From the NCBI GenBank assembly GCA_965263205.1, contig CBDHHF010000011.1, positions 62,001 through 126,000 on the forward strand: 64,000 bases of DNA, written 5' to 3'. Of the stretch, positions 26,349 through 35,667 are shown piece after piece. Both the position numbers and the translations under genes were made by a program. The notes beneath the pieces were generated by a model. It saw only the letters and a list, made by a program, of their open reading frames with translations, had not been told where the DNA came from and did not search any database. Origin of the DNA: JBCCIM01 sp965263205 (GTDB taxonomy: Bacteria; Bacteroidota; Rhodothermia; Rhodothermales; JAHQVL01). Position 1 is the first letter of the stretch. Each line of letters begins with the position of its first letter.

Positions 26349-27278
26349 TTACGGGGTTGTTACCAGTTGCCGGCTGATGTCTGGATAGTCTGTAATGATC
26401 CCGTCAACACCAAGTTCGACAAGCTCCTGCATTTCAGCCAGCGTATTAATGGTCCATGGAATGACCAGCATGCCTTGTTCGTGTGCTGCTTCCAGCATTG
26501 CTTTATCTACCAGTTTATAGTACGGGCTGTAAATAGCCGGCGTGAAACCAAGGTTTTCAATATGGCCTGCAAAATCCAATCGGTCGTGGCTTTCAACAAG
26601 CAGGGCAAGCGACAGGTCGGGATGTGTTTGATGGGCTACCTGCAGCGTACGCGGATCAAAGGACTGAATCGTGGCTCGATCAAGTACGTCGTTTGCTTCA
26701 AGCACCTCAATCAGTAAGCGGGTAAAAGTCTCTGGTGCAGGATGAAAGACATCATCGCCAGTGGGTGTCGACTTGGTCTCGATGTTATACAGAATCGCCG
26801 GCTGGCCTGGTTGTCGTTTGTAAGCTTCTGCAAACGCAATTACGTCGTTTAGCAACGGCTTATGTACAGCCATTTTTTCCTGTCTGGGAAAGCGTGGATT
26901 CCCCCGGAGTCCGCAGTCAAATGCTGTGACTTCTTCGTAGGTCAGTTCATAAATCTTGTACGACTTTTCGTTGTCATGGGGCACCGGCTCGCCGTTTGGC
27001 TTGGAGCAGATAGCGCCAGAAAACCAGGGCTCGTGTGAAAGCACAACCTGCATGTCTTTTGTGATGACCACATCCATTTCGAGGGTAGTTACGCCCAGAT
27101 CCAATGCTTTTTCGAACGAAGGGATTGTGTTTTCGGGCAGGAGGCCGCGCGCGCCCCGGTGTCCTTGAATATCGAGCATGGGTTGGATAGCAGTGGATGG
27201 TTGGGTAACAGACAGGTTGCCAGGTTGAGCGCAACCAAAAAAGACTAACGAGAGGATGCAGAAAAAGACGGTCAACAC
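26349..27278 (-). CDS. glycerophosphodiester phosphodiesterase, lipoprotein
   Basis: No ATG start. A GTG at 27278 gives 309 residues with a short lipoprotein signal (VLTVFFCILSLVFFGC); a TTG at 27335 would add 19 residues. GDPD catalytic motifs: HRGARGLLPENT (His40), LEMDVVITKD and SHEPW, with a later TIQSFDPRTL. The enzyme hydrolyses glycerophosphodiesters to glycerol-3-phosphate and an alcohol. The lipobox places it on the periplasmic or outer-membrane side, for scavenging phospholipid head groups. Length fits the UgpQ/GlpQ-like family. Confidence 0.88.
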   Translation of the reverse strand: MLTVFFCILSLVFFGCAQPGNLSVTQPSTAIQPMLDIQGHRGARGLLPENTIPSFEKALDLGVTTLEMDVVITKDMQVVLSHEPWFSGAICSKPNGEPVPHDNEKSYKIYELTYEEVTAFDCGLRGNPRFPRQEKMAVHKPLLNDVIAFAEAYKRQPGQPAILYNIETKSTPTGDDVFHPAPETFTRLLIEVLEANDVLDRATIQSFDPRTLQVAHQTHPDLSLALLVESHDRLDFAGHIENLGFTPAIYSPYYKLVDKAMLEAAHEQGMLVIPWTINTLAEMQELVELGVDGIITDYPDISRQLVTTP

Positions 27279-27691
27279 AGGGGGAATTTCCCTTACATTG
27301 TGGAGAATCGGAAAATTATTTAAGTAGACTTGCAATTAATCGTCAGATTATTATCATGATACTCTTGTTTCTGCGTGCACTTCTTTAAACAGAAACTACA
27401 CTGGTGATTAAGATAGATGTGAAGTGGGTCTGTATCCTAGTAGCAAACAAAAATTAACATAAATCTCTGCCCGACCTCCACTCCTTAGCGCCGTTTAGTT
27501 AAACAGTAAAATTGGTTCTGTCTCTATTGCTCCCCTCATCAGCTCTTAGAAACAGCATTTGTATTCCATTCTCTTGATCCTGATTCAGGATACTCCAGTT
27601 GATTCATGGAATAGAAATGTCTGCTTTATTCGGAAGGCAGCTTCCCTGATCATGAGGGACCGTCTTATTTGTGTTTAATTCTGTGCCCCCC
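27279..27691. other. divergent intergenic region upstream of the broken hybrid kinase
   Basis: About 410 bp, AT-rich. It contains a 7-bp inverted repeat at 27367-27396 (GTTTCTG / CAGAAAC) and a tight hairpin at 27577-27591 (ATCCTG-ATT-CAGGAT), 100 bp before the kinase start. No coding potential seen. Confidence 0.5.
27577..27591. promoter_or_regulatory. short perfect inverted repeat, operator candidate
   Basis: ATCCTGATTCAGGAT: 6-bp arms around ATT, about 100 bp upstream of the PAS kinase gene. Could be a regulator site or an RNA hairpin in the leader. Confidence 0.3.
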
Positions 27692-28096
27692 ATGGAAGAG
27701 GCGAAATTTGTTATGGCAAAAAGGGTATCACCCTTCGGTTGGGAGCAGCTCCTGGGGGCTGTAACAGCTGACCGTAAAACTGGGGATTCCGCCACAAGCA
27801 CCGGCAGGACAGGTGGGGGAAAAGCAAGCGTTCGTACGCAAATCAGATCTTTTATCTTCGAGAGCCAAATTCTACAGGCGCTTTCTAATGCTGTTGTGGT
27901 TCTCGACGAACAATTTGTTATCCGTAGCTGGAATCGTGCAGCCGAAGCACTGTATGGATGGTCTATTAACGAAGTCCTGGGCAAGCCGGCCGACGAATGC
28001 TGGCAGCTGTATTTCAAAGAAGATCCGGGGGCCTCAGTGGCACGCAGCCTTGCATCATCCGGTCAGTGGGAGGGGCAGGTGTTTCAAACAGCATAA
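27692..28096 (+). CDS. hybrid histidine kinase, fragment 1 (N-terminal PAS domain)
   Basis: Reading from the ATG at 27692 (an upstream ATG at 27671 is possible), about 134 residues. It carries a PAS domain (ILQALSNAVVVLDEQFVIRS, WNRAAEALYGWS, GKPADECW) and stops at 28094 right after WEGQVFQTA. In PAS domains this strand continues with a K-x-G-x-x-x-P/V strand, and that continuation is found one frame over (HKSGVQMVLDAV from 28092). Removing one base near 28091 restores a continuous kinase, so this is the front of a gene running to 30108. Confidence 0.7.
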   Translation: MEEAKFVMAKRVSPFGWEQLLGAVTADRKTGDSATSTGRTGGGKASVRTQIRSFIFESQILQALSNAVVVLDEQFVIRSWNRAAEALYGWSINEVLGKPADECWQLYFKEDPGASVARSLASSGQWEGQVFQTA

Positions 28097-28916
28097 ATCT
28101 GGTGTCCAAATGGTGCTGGATGCTGTGCTCGTGATGCAGCGTGGCGTAACAGACGGCGCAACCAAGTATGTTTTTATCGGGAAGCCGCTCACCGAAGAGC
28201 ACGTTGCTGTTCAGGATTCAGTGCAAGCCGGCGTAAAATGGCACCAGCTATTCGATTCGTATCCCGAGCCGATTGCAATCACGGTTGGCGAATACTTTGT
28301 TTATGTAAACTCTGCTTGTGCAACCCTGTTTGGCGCCAAAGGCATCGATGAAATGATTGGTCGGTCGCTGTACGAATTTTCGCTGGCGCCTTACCATAAA
28401 CTACTCAAACGCCGGCTCGAATTACTGGCAAATGGTGAGGCTACAAAGCCGCTTGAATCTAGAATACGCCGGCTGGATGGTCATGTGCGGTATGTGCGTA
28501 GTTATGGCGTACCGGTTGAATACGATGGCCAAAAAGCGGCGCAAGTTGTTGTAAGTGATATTACCGACAAGAAGCGCGCCCTTGCTGCGCTTGAGCGTAG
28601 TGAACGGCGTTTTTGGGCGCTTTTCGAACGTGCCGGCATCGGGATTATCCTTTCTACTCATGACGGTCGCATTTTGGAGACCAACCCGGCCCTGCAGAAA
28701 ATGCTGGATTATTCAGCAGATGATTTGCGGGAAATGAATTACAAAGAGATCACCCATGAGGAAGATCTTGGGATTCAGGCACAGTTCTACCGGCAAATCC
28801 ACGAAGGGAAAATAGATCGGTATAGGCTGGAAAAGCGCTACCTGCGCGAAGACGGCAAACTTGTCTGGGGCAGTCTGACCATGGCTGTTATCCGCGATGA
28901 TTCGGGTGCTGGTTGA
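28092..28916 (+). CDS. hybrid histidine kinase, fragment 2 (PAS-PAS)
   Basis: Continuation of the same protein in the next frame. The rest of PAS 1 is followed by PAS 2 (HQLFDSYPEPIAITVGEYFV, VNSACATLFG, SDITDKKRALAAL) and PAS 3 (FWALFERAGIGIILSTHDGR, PALQKMLDYS, WGSLTMAVIRDDSGAG), then a stop at 28914. The open frame extends upstream to 27813, but that part is a shadow of fragment 1. PAS 3 should be followed by a GMVEDI-type linker, which is found one frame over in fragment 3; one extra base near 28908 explains it. Confidence 0.65.
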   Translation, partial: HKSGVQMVLDAVLVMQRGVTDGATKYVFIGKPLTEEHVAVQDSVQAGVKWHQLFDSYPEPIAITVGEYFVYVNSACATLFGAKGIDEMIGRSLYEFSLAPYHKLLKRRLELLANGEATKPLESRIRRLDGHVRYVRSYGVPVEYDGQKAAQVVVSDITDKKRALAALERSERRFWALFERAGIGIILSTHDGRILETNPALQKMLDYSADDLREMNYKEITHEEDLGIQAQFYRQIHEGKIDRYRLEKRYLREDGKLVWGSLTMAVIRDDSGAG

Positions 28917-30108
28917 ATACATGATCGGGATGGTGGAAGACATCTCTGCGCGTAAAAAGACCGAAGCAGAACTTGTCGCGGCGCAAAGCAAGGCTGAAGA
29001 AATGACCCTGCTTAAGTCGTCGTTCCTGACCAACATGAGCCACGAGATCCGTACGCCGCTTACAGGGATTATCGGATTTGCAGCCATTTTGGAAGACGAG
29101 GTTCGCGAAGAGCAGAAAGAGCTGGTGCAATTGATCGAGCAGAGCGGGCAGCGATTGCTACAAACGTTAAACGCCATTCTCGATCTGTCCACATTAGAGT
29201 CGGGCACCATGCAGCTTAAGCCGCAGCGCCTTGATATTATCGATGAAGTGCTTACGCGGGTGCATTATCTCGAACCAAAAGCACGGGCCAAAGGCCTGTA
29301 CCTGGAGCTCGCCCCCGGCCCGAAGAAACTGTATGCAACACTGGATCGGGATAGTCTGGATCGCGCGTTGACCAATTTGATCAGCAACGCAATCAAGTTT
29401 ACGCGGGAAGGGGGCGTGACAGTGTTGGTTGAACAGCACGAACGCGACCTTGTGATCAAAGTGCGCGATACCGGTATTGGTATCAGCGAGCCCTTCATGC
29501 CGCATCTTTTTGAAGCCTTTCGGCAGGAGAGTACGGGGATGACCAGGACCTACGAAGGGACCGGTCTCGGGTTAACAATTACTAAACGGTTGATAAACTT
29601 TTTGGGAGGTAAGATAAGCGTGGATAGTGTGTTGGGAGAAGGGTCGGAATTCACCGTTACGTTCCCCGGAGTTGTGCTGGAAGCCGACAGCCACAGGCAA
29701 ACACCTGGGCAAAAGCAGGGAGGGGGCGCACCCGATCGTGGCCGGCCGCGGGTGTTGGTACTGGAAGACAACCAGGATGCTCGCCGGCTCCTCGAAAAAT
29801 TTCTAGAAGGTGGATATGACGTTGCCCTGGCAGCCGAAGAGCACCTCGCGCTTGAGTTAGCGCGTGAACAATTGTTTGATGTTGTGTTGATGGATATAAA
29901 TCTCGGTGGTGGACGAACCGGGGTGGATGCGTTGCGCGCCCTCCGGCATTTGTCTGGTTACGAGCAAATACCTGTAGTTGCACTTACGGCATATGCCGTC
30001 ACCGGAGATCGTGAACGCTTTCTGTCTCACGGCTTCAATGGATATCTGGGAAAACCCCTTACAAAACAGGAACTGTACGATGTAATAGCCAACGTACTGG
30101 ATACCTGA
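28897..30108 (+). CDS. hybrid histidine kinase, fragment 3 (HisKA-HATPase-receiver)
   Basis: 403 codons as read, but the ATG at 28897 is incidental. The true frame joins at about 28909 (LVEYMIGMVEDISARKKTEA). HisKA has phospho-acceptor His49 (FLTNMSHEIRTPLTG), then HATPase (NLISNAIKFT, DTGIGIS, GTGLGLT) and a C-terminal receiver (VLVLEDNQDARRLL, VVLMDINLGG with the phospho-Asp, VALTAYA, GYLGKPL). With fragments 1 and 2 it forms PAS-PAS-PAS-HisKA-HATPase-REC, soluble, about 800 residues. All catalytic motifs are intact, which argues against long-standing decay. Confidence 0.8.
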   Translation: MIRVLVEYMIGMVEDISARKKTEAELVAAQSKAEEMTLLKSSFLTNMSHEIRTPLTGIIGFAAILEDEVREEQKELVQLIEQSGQRLLQTLNAILDLSTLESGTMQLKPQRLDIIDEVLTRVHYLEPKARAKGLYLELAPGPKKLYATLDRDSLDRALTNLISNAIKFTREGGVTVLVEQHERDLVIKVRDTGIGISEPFMPHLFEAFRQESTGMTRTYEGTGLGLTITKRLINFLGGKISVDSVLGEGSEFTVTFPGVVLEADSHRQTPGQKQGGGAPDRGRPRVLVLEDNQDARRLLEKFLEGGYDVALAAEEHLALELAREQLFDVVLMDINLGGGRTGVDALRALRHLSGYEQIPVVALTAYAVTGDRERFLSHGFNGYLGKPLTKQELYDVIANVLDT

Positions 30109-30184
30109 AACGGAAAGGGGATGTATACGATGAGTTAAGGATTTGCTTAATTGTTAACATCCTTGTTCATTGGAATACAGCCAG

Positions 30185-30203
30185 TATCGTTCTTAGAACG
30201 ATA
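30185..30203. promoter_or_regulatory. 19-bp palindrome, operator candidate
   Basis: TATCGTTCTTAGAACGATA: 9-bp perfect arms around one T, 71 bp before the start of the next sensor gene. Likely a dimer-binding site; the NarL-type regulator at 31703 is an obvious candidate, by inference only. Confidence 0.45.
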
Positions 30204-30273
30204 GACGCCCCTGAAAACCTGTAAATGCTATATGAAATCAAGTTGTATCATCTTGCGATGAGAGGTTGCGTCG

Positions 30274-31683
30274 ATGGAAGTGTTACTTGTAGAAGATGAC
30301 ATGATCACCCGGCGGCTGTTGACCAAAATGGTTACAGCGCAAGGGCATACTGTGAGCCCGTTTGGCGACGCAGAGGAGGCCTGGCAGGCCTTTCAGGAAA
30401 AGACTTATCCCCTGTTGGTGCTTGACTGGATGCTGCCGGGTATGAGCGGATTGGAATTGTGTCGCAAAGTGCGGGCATCGCCTATGGGGCCATACTGTGT
30501 GGTTGTTGTTATTACCGCGATGACGGAGCCGCAGCACCTGGAACAGGTGCTGGAGGCCGGCGCAGATGATTATCTCGCCAAACCGGTTGACCGGGAATTG
30601 CTTAACGTGCGGCTTACCATTGCTGAGCGACGCGTGCTCGATCTTCTTGAGCATAAAGAGGCGCAAGAACAGTTACGCCTGCTTGACGCGGCAATTCGAA
30701 GCTCGTCAGAAGGCATCCTGATCACGACCACAAACATGGAAGAAGAAGTGCCACGTGTGGTATACGCCAACGATGGCATGTCGGCCATGACAGGATACAC
30801 ACCCTCCGAACTGATTGGTAAATCACTGGATAGCTTTCAGGGGCCAAACACCAACCTGGAAGTGATGGAAAATATGAACCGGGCGATGCAAACCGGCGAT
30901 ACGTTTTCCACTGAAATGGTGAATTACAAAAAAGACAACTCGTCATATCTGGCGCGTTGGGATGTTGCGCCCGTACGCGATTCGATGGGCCGCATTACGC
31001 ACTATGTATCGGTACAGCGCGAAATTACCCGGCAACGCCGACTCGAGCGTGAGCTGGTGGAAATCAGCGACCGGGTGCAGCAGGAAATTGGGCGCGACCT
31101 GCACGACGGACTCGGGCAAAAATTAACGGGCCTGGCGTTTATGGCCAAAAGCCTTGAGCGCCGGCTTAAAAATCAGGACCGCGATGCTGCTGAACAGGCG
31201 ATGACCATTGCACAACTGGTAAACGATGCTAAATCGGATGCCCGCAAGCTGTCGAGGGGACTTGTAACAGTTGACCTCAAAGGCGATGGGATTATTTTGG
31301 CTATCGAAGACCTTGCTACGTGGGTGGAACAACTCGCCGATGTGGAGTGCATCGTAACCTCAAAACTAACTATACCCATCCTGGACGAAACGGTGGCCAT
31401 GCACATTTACCGTATTTGCCAGGAAGCCATGAACAACGCGGTGAAGCACAGCGAAGCCAGTGTTGTCAAGGTTGAACTCCGACAAGAAGAAGACCAGCTC
31501 ATTGTTTCGATTGAAGACAATGGCATTGGCCTTCAGGACAGTGAAAGTAAAGGCATGGGGCTGCGCATAATGGCTTTTCGCGCACAAATGATCAATGCTG
31601 CCCTCAATATCAGCAAAAGACCGGAAGGGGGAACGCTCGTCTTATGTTCTCTCGTCAACCCCAGCCTGGTGAACCAGAACTAA
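30274..31683 (+). CDS. REC-PAS-HisKA_3 sensor histidine kinase
   Basis: 469 residues. An N-terminal receiver (phospho-Asp51 in LLVLDWMLPGMSG, Lys in DYLAKPVDR), a PAS domain with PAC segment (about 140-260), then a HisKA_3 dimerisation domain with His277 (EIGRDLHDGLGQ) and HATPase (CQEAMNNAVKHSEAS, IEDNGIGL, GMGLRIMAFRA). This is the NarX/DegS type, which partners NarL/FixJ regulators, and one follows 19 bp downstream. The N-terminal receiver means it can take phosphate from another kinase, perhaps the hybrid kinase just upstream, making a relay. It is soluble. Confidence 0.9.
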   Translation: MEVLLVEDDMITRRLLTKMVTAQGHTVSPFGDAEEAWQAFQEKTYPLLVLDWMLPGMSGLELCRKVRASPMGPYCVVVVITAMTEPQHLEQVLEAGADDYLAKPVDRELLNVRLTIAERRVLDLLEHKEAQEQLRLLDAAIRSSSEGILITTTNMEEEVPRVVYANDGMSAMTGYTPSELIGKSLDSFQGPNTNLEVMENMNRAMQTGDTFSTEMVNYKKDNSSYLARWDVAPVRDSMGRITHYVSVQREITRQRRLERELVEISDRVQQEIGRDLHDGLGQKLTGLAFMAKSLERRLKNQDRDAAEQAMTIAQLVNDAKSDARKLSRGLVTVDLKGDGIILAIEDLATWVEQLADVECIVTSKLTIPILDETVAMHIYRICQEAMNNAVKHSEASVVKVELRQEEDQLIVSIEDNGIGLQDSESKGMGLRIMAFRAQMINAALNISKRPEGGTLVLCSLVNPSLVNQN

Positions 31684-31702
31684 ACCAAAAGGAAGCAATC
31701 AC

Positions 31703-32386
31703 ATGCACGCACTACCATACTCATCCGAAGCTACCAAGGTCGCCAGAAGCCGTATCCTTATTGTGGACGACCATCCCCTTGTTCGTCAGGGCATTGCCCA
31801 GTTTATTAACCAGGAAAAAGATCTCCAGGTGTGCGGAGAGGCCTCTGATGGCCACGAAGCGCTCTCGGTAATCGAAGAGCTGAGTCCAGACCTTGTGGTC
31901 GTAGACATTGAAATGAAAGGCTTGAGCGGCCTGGAATTGGTGCGCAGTATGAAGACGCACTATCCTAAAATTCCTGTTCTCATGCTTTCTATGCACGACG
32001 AGAACCTGTACGCGGAGCGCGCCCTGCGTGCCGGCGCCCGCGGGTATCTGATGAAAGAAGAGGACCCTGAAAAAGTTGTCCAGGCTATCCGCGTTGTGCT
32101 CAACGGCGATGTCTATGCAAGCGACAAAGCCACGTCTAAAATCCTTAAGCTTCTTTCTGATAGCAAGACAGCTGATCAGGGGACGTCTGTGGACCGGCTC
32201 AGTGATCGTGAGCTCGAAGTCTTCCGTATGATCGGCAAAGGCTATAGAACGCGTCACATCGCATCTGAGCTGATTCTGAGCGCAAAAACCGTGGAGTCTT
32301 ACAAAGCCCGGCTCAAGCAAAAACTGCTGCTCAAAGATGCCGCCGAACTCGCGCGCTATGCAGCGGAGTGGGTATCGCGTTCTTGA
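31703..32386 (+). CDS. NarL/FixJ-family response regulator
   Basis: 227 residues. Receiver with phospho-Asp68 (DLVVVDIEMKGLSG), acidic pair VDDHP at 21-25 and Lys in GYLMKEEDP; a C-terminal LuxR-type HTH at about 165-222 (LSDRELEVFRMIGKGYRTRH, SAKTVESYKARLKQKL). It lies 19 bp behind the HisKA_3 kinase on the same strand, so the two form a cognate pair. Targets unknown. Confidence 0.93.
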   Translation: MHALPYSSEATKVARSRILIVDDHPLVRQGIAQFINQEKDLQVCGEASDGHEALSVIEELSPDLVVVDIEMKGLSGLELVRSMKTHYPKIPVLMLSMHDENLYAERALRAGARGYLMKEEDPEKVVQAIRVVLNGDVYASDKATSKILKLLSDSKTADQGTSVDRLSDRELEVFRMIGKGYRTRHIASELILSAKTVESYKARLKQKLLLKDAAELARYAAEWVSRS

Positions 32387-32416
32387 CGGCAAACAAATGA
32401 ATTTTGGGATTCATTT

Positions 32417-32458
32417 GTTGTTGGTTTAAGGTTGCAAGTTAAAGGTTTAAGGTGATGG
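32417..32458 (+). repeat. GTTNNNG heptamer array
   Basis: Five exact-period units: GTTGTTG, GTTTAAG, GTTGCAA, GTTAAAG, GTTTAAG, then an imperfect GTGATGG. Same family as 12820 and 49362; it begins 31 bp after the response-regulator stop. Confidence 0.7.
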
Positions 32459-32517
32459 GGCTTTTTAGCTCGCTGTGAAAGAACGCAACCTGGTAAAATT
32501 GCTTGCTTTGATACCAT

Positions 32518-32560
32518 GCGGTGTTGGCATCTGGACAGGATGCCGGCACCGCTTTTTTTA
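32518..32560 (+). terminator. Rho-independent terminator before gyrA
   Basis: GCGGTG-TT-GGCATC, a 7-base loop, GATGCC-GG-CACCGC, then seven T. A 12-bp stem with one internal mismatch pair, 131 bp past the response regulator. Confidence 0.88.
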
Positions 32561-32923
32561 TAGATTTTCGTTTGTAATCAGGCGGCGTATTAGATCGTGA
32601 CAGGTTCGCTGTTTATTGGGTGCTACCGTAGAAGCGACGGTGGGTCCAAAAAGGGATCCGGATGGCGTTTTAAGCGTTTAAAAATTAATAATTTATTTGT
32701 TGCTTCTTTACATTCGTTCAAGTGGCAGGTATCAGGGTTTTTTTGTATATTTTGAAGGATTTTTACAGCAACCCACCTGTTACTTTTGCGGATCAAACAC
32801 CAACATTTCTTATTGACCGTTTTTCCGAGTCTTTTACACGAGTTTTCAATAGCAATTCCAGGCGCTAGCAATTCCAGTTGCTTTCTTTCTGTCCAGTGAT
32901 TTGGTTACTCTTAGAATACGTAT

Positions 32924-35602
32924 ATGGAGCCTGAAGATACCCGAATAATACCGATCAGCATCGAAGACGAAATGAAGTCTTCGTACATCGACTATTCCAT
33001 GTCGGTGATTGTTGGTCGTGCGTTGCCTGATGTACGCGATGGCCTGAAGCCTGTGCACCGGCGCGTGTTGTATGGCATGAGTGAGTTAGGTCTCACGGCC
33101 GGCAGCGCATACAAGAAAAGTGCACGTATTGTGGGTGAGGTGCTTGGTAAGTACCACCCCCATGGCGATTCAGCAGTGTATGATACGATGGTCCGCATGG
33201 CGCAGGAATTTTCCATGCGCTACCCCCTTGTAGACGGCCAGGGCAACTTTGGCTCTGTTGATGGGGATTCCGCGGCCGCCATGCGTTATACGGAAGCGCG
33301 CATGACGCGCTTTGCCGAGGAGATGCTCCGCGATATCAACAAAGAAACTGTTGATTTCCAGGAGAACTTTGATGGCTCGCTTGATGAGCCGCAGGTCCTG
33401 CCGGCTACCTATCCAAACCTGCTTGTTAACGGGTCGGATGGGATTGCTGTTGGGATGGCAACCAAAATTCCTCCGCACAACCTGGGTGAAGTTGTTGATG
33501 GCGTGATTGCTTACATCGACAACAACGACATTGAAATCTCGGAGCTGGTCAAATACATTCCGGCGCCTGATTTCCCAACCGGTGGTACCATTTATGGGTA
33601 TGCCGGCGTACTGAGCGCCTACCAGACAGGCCGCGGCCGCGTGGTAATTCGTGCCAAAATGCACGAAGAAGAGCTTCGCGGCAGCCGTATGGCGCTCATC
33701 ATCTCAGAAATTCCTTACCAGGTTAACAAAAGCACCCTCCTCGAAAAAATTGCGTTCCTCGTCCGCGAGAAGCGTATTGAGGGCATTAGCGACCTGCGTG
33801 ACGAGAGTGACCGCGATGGGATGCGCATTGTCGTCGAACTAAAACGCGACGCTGTGCCGCTTGTGGTGCAGAACCAGCTGTACAAATTTACTGCCTGCCA
33901 GCAGACGTTTGGGGTGAATGTTGTTGCCCTGGTTGATGGCCGGCCGCGTACGCTGAATCTGAAGGAAATCATCAAGTATTATGTGGAGCACCGGCACGAA
34001 GTCGTTATTCGCCGGACCGAGTATGAGCTCCGCAAAGCCGAAGAGCGCGCCCACATCCTGAAAGGACTCGTGATTGCGCTCGATCACCTGGATGCTGTGA
34101 TTTCTATCATCCGGCATTCAGACGATACCGATGCGGCCAAGAAAAATTTGATGGCCGGTGTTTTTCCCGAGAAGCTGACCAAAGATCAGTTGGAACGCCT
34201 CGGGTTGCCTACGCACGGACAGTCACTCTTCGAACTCTCTGAAGCACAGGCCCAGGCCATTCTCGACCTGCGTCTGAGCCGGCTGACTGGTCTGGAGCGC
34301 CAGAAAATTGAAGATGAACTGGAGGCCGTCCTGGCAGAGATCGAGCGTTTGCGGGGCATTCTCGCGAGCGAGACGCTGCGTATGGGCATCATCAAAGACG
34401 AGCTGCTCGAAGTAAAAGAGCGCTACAACGATGTCCGCCGGACTGAAATTGATTACACAGGTGGTGGCGACATCATCCTGGAAGACCTGATCGAAGACGA
34501 GCAGGTTGTGGTGACCATCTCACACCAGGGACTCACCAAGCGTACCAGCACTACTGAATACAAACAGCAGGGCCGCGGTGGCGTGGGCATGCGCGGTAGT
34601 GGCATGCGCGACGAAGACTTTGTAGAACACCTCTTTGTGTCCTACAATCACGACTACCTGCTTTTCTTTACCGATCACGGCCAGTGTTACTGGTTACGCG
34701 TGTTCGAGATACCAGAAGGAGGCAGGACCAGCAAAGGCCGCTCGATCCGAAATCTGATTCAGATTGATCCGAACGATCGCGTACGCGCCGTGCTTGCTGT
34801 CAGTAAACCTGACTTTGGCGACGAAGAATTCCTCAATGCACACTATGTGTTGATGGCTACGCGCAAGGGCCAGGTGAAGAAAACATCGCTTGAGGCGTTT
34901 AGCCGGCCGCGTGTAGATGGCATCATCGCCATTTCTGTTGATGAAGGCGATCAGCTGATCGAGGCGCACCTGACGGGGGGCAACGCAGATGTACTGCTGG
35001 CTGCTTCCGGTGGCCGAAGCGTTCGTTTTGATGAAAGTGATGCCCGTCCGATGGGCCGCAAGACGCGCGGCGTACGCGGCATCAAGCTGCGCGATGACGA
35101 ACACGTGGTTGGCATGAGTATCTTTGAAGAGGGCGACGGCCGCTCCGTACTGGCGATCAGCGCGAACGGCTACGGCAAACGCAGCCCGCTCGAAGATTAT
35201 CGTACCCAGAGCCGCGGTGGTTCAGGCATCATCACGATGAAGACAACCGATAAAACGGGCGAACTTGTCTCGGTGAAAGGTGTGCTTGAAACAGACGATC
35301 TGATGATCGTAACCCATAATGGGCTCATGATCCGTATGGCTGTTGACCGTATCAGTACCCAGGGCCGAAATACGCAGGGGGTTCGTTTGCTTCGCCTCAA
35401 AGACAGCGATGCGATCGCTGATGTCACGCGCCTCGTGATCGATGAAAGTGAAGAAGAGGAAGAAGGCGCAGGAGAGGACGGTGCAAGCGAAGAAGGCGCT
35501 ACGCCAACGGAAAATACATCGACAGAAGCCGCTGATGGGACTACTGATGCTGATGAGGCTACGGATGCAGATGAAGCAACCGAAGGCGAAGCTGAAGAAT
35601 AA
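32924..35602 (+). CDS. gyrA: DNA gyrase subunit A
   Basis: 892 residues. Breakage-reunion domain with catalytic Tyr122 (AAAMRYTEAR) and the quinolone region GKYHPHGDSAVYD, which has Ser83 and Asp87 at the same numbers as E. coli, the unmutated state. The C-terminal beta-pinwheel carries a GyrA-box variant (QQGRGGVG, versus QRRGGKG). The last ~48 residues are very acidic (Glu/Asp/Thr/Ala runs), a variable tail that tunes supercoiling in other species. The subunit cuts and passes DNA in the A2B2 complex; gyrB is not in the window. It stands alone between a terminator and a convergent gene. Confidence 0.97.
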   Translation: MEPEDTRIIPISIEDEMKSSYIDYSMSVIVGRALPDVRDGLKPVHRRVLYGMSELGLTAGSAYKKSARIVGEVLGKYHPHGDSAVYDTMVRMAQEFSMRYPLVDGQGNFGSVDGDSAAAMRYTEARMTRFAEEMLRDINKETVDFQENFDGSLDEPQVLPATYPNLLVNGSDGIAVGMATKIPPHNLGEVVDGVIAYIDNNDIEISELVKYIPAPDFPTGGTIYGYAGVLSAYQTGRGRVVIRAKMHEEELRGSRMALIISEIPYQVNKSTLLEKIAFLVREKRIEGISDLRDESDRDGMRIVVELKRDAVPLVVQNQLYKFTACQQTFGVNVVALVDGRPRTLNLKEIIKYYVEHRHEVVIRRTEYELRKAEERAHILKGLVIALDHLDAVISIIRHSDDTDAAKKNLMAGVFPEKLTKDQLERLGLPTHGQSLFELSEAQAQAILDLRLSRLTGLERQKIEDELEAVLAEIERLRGILASETLRMGIIKDELLEVKERYNDVRRTEIDYTGGGDIILEDLIEDEQVVVTISHQGLTKRTSTTEYKQQGRGGVGMRGSGMRDEDFVEHLFVSYNHDYLLFFTDHGQCYWLRVFEIPEGGRTSKGRSIRNLIQIDPNDRVRAVLAVSKPDFGDEEFLNAHYVLMATRKGQVKKTSLEAFSRPRVDGIIAISVDEGDQLIEAHLTGGNADVLLAASGGRSVRFDESDARPMGRKTRGVRGIKLRDDEHVVGMSIFEEGDGRSVLAISANGYGKRSPLEDYRTQSRGGSGIITMKTTDKTGELVSVKGVLETDDLMIVTHNGLMIRMAVDRISTQGRNTQGVRLLRLKDSDAIADVTRLVIDESEEEEEGAGEDGASEEGATPTENTSTEAADGTTDADEATDADEATEGEAEE

Positions 35603-35667
35603 ACCTGCTTTACGAGGGCGCTGGCTACTTTTTTAGCTGCTAGTATTAGCGGTTTCTGCCACAGCAG

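Larger units (their letters stand above)
32387..32923. other. intergenic region upstream of gyrA
   Basis: 537 bp. It holds a heptamer repeat (32417-32458) and a strong terminator (32518-32560). The remaining ~360 bp before gyrA is AT-rich and probably carries the gyrA promoter and leader; no confident promoter motif could be fixed. Confidence 0.55.
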
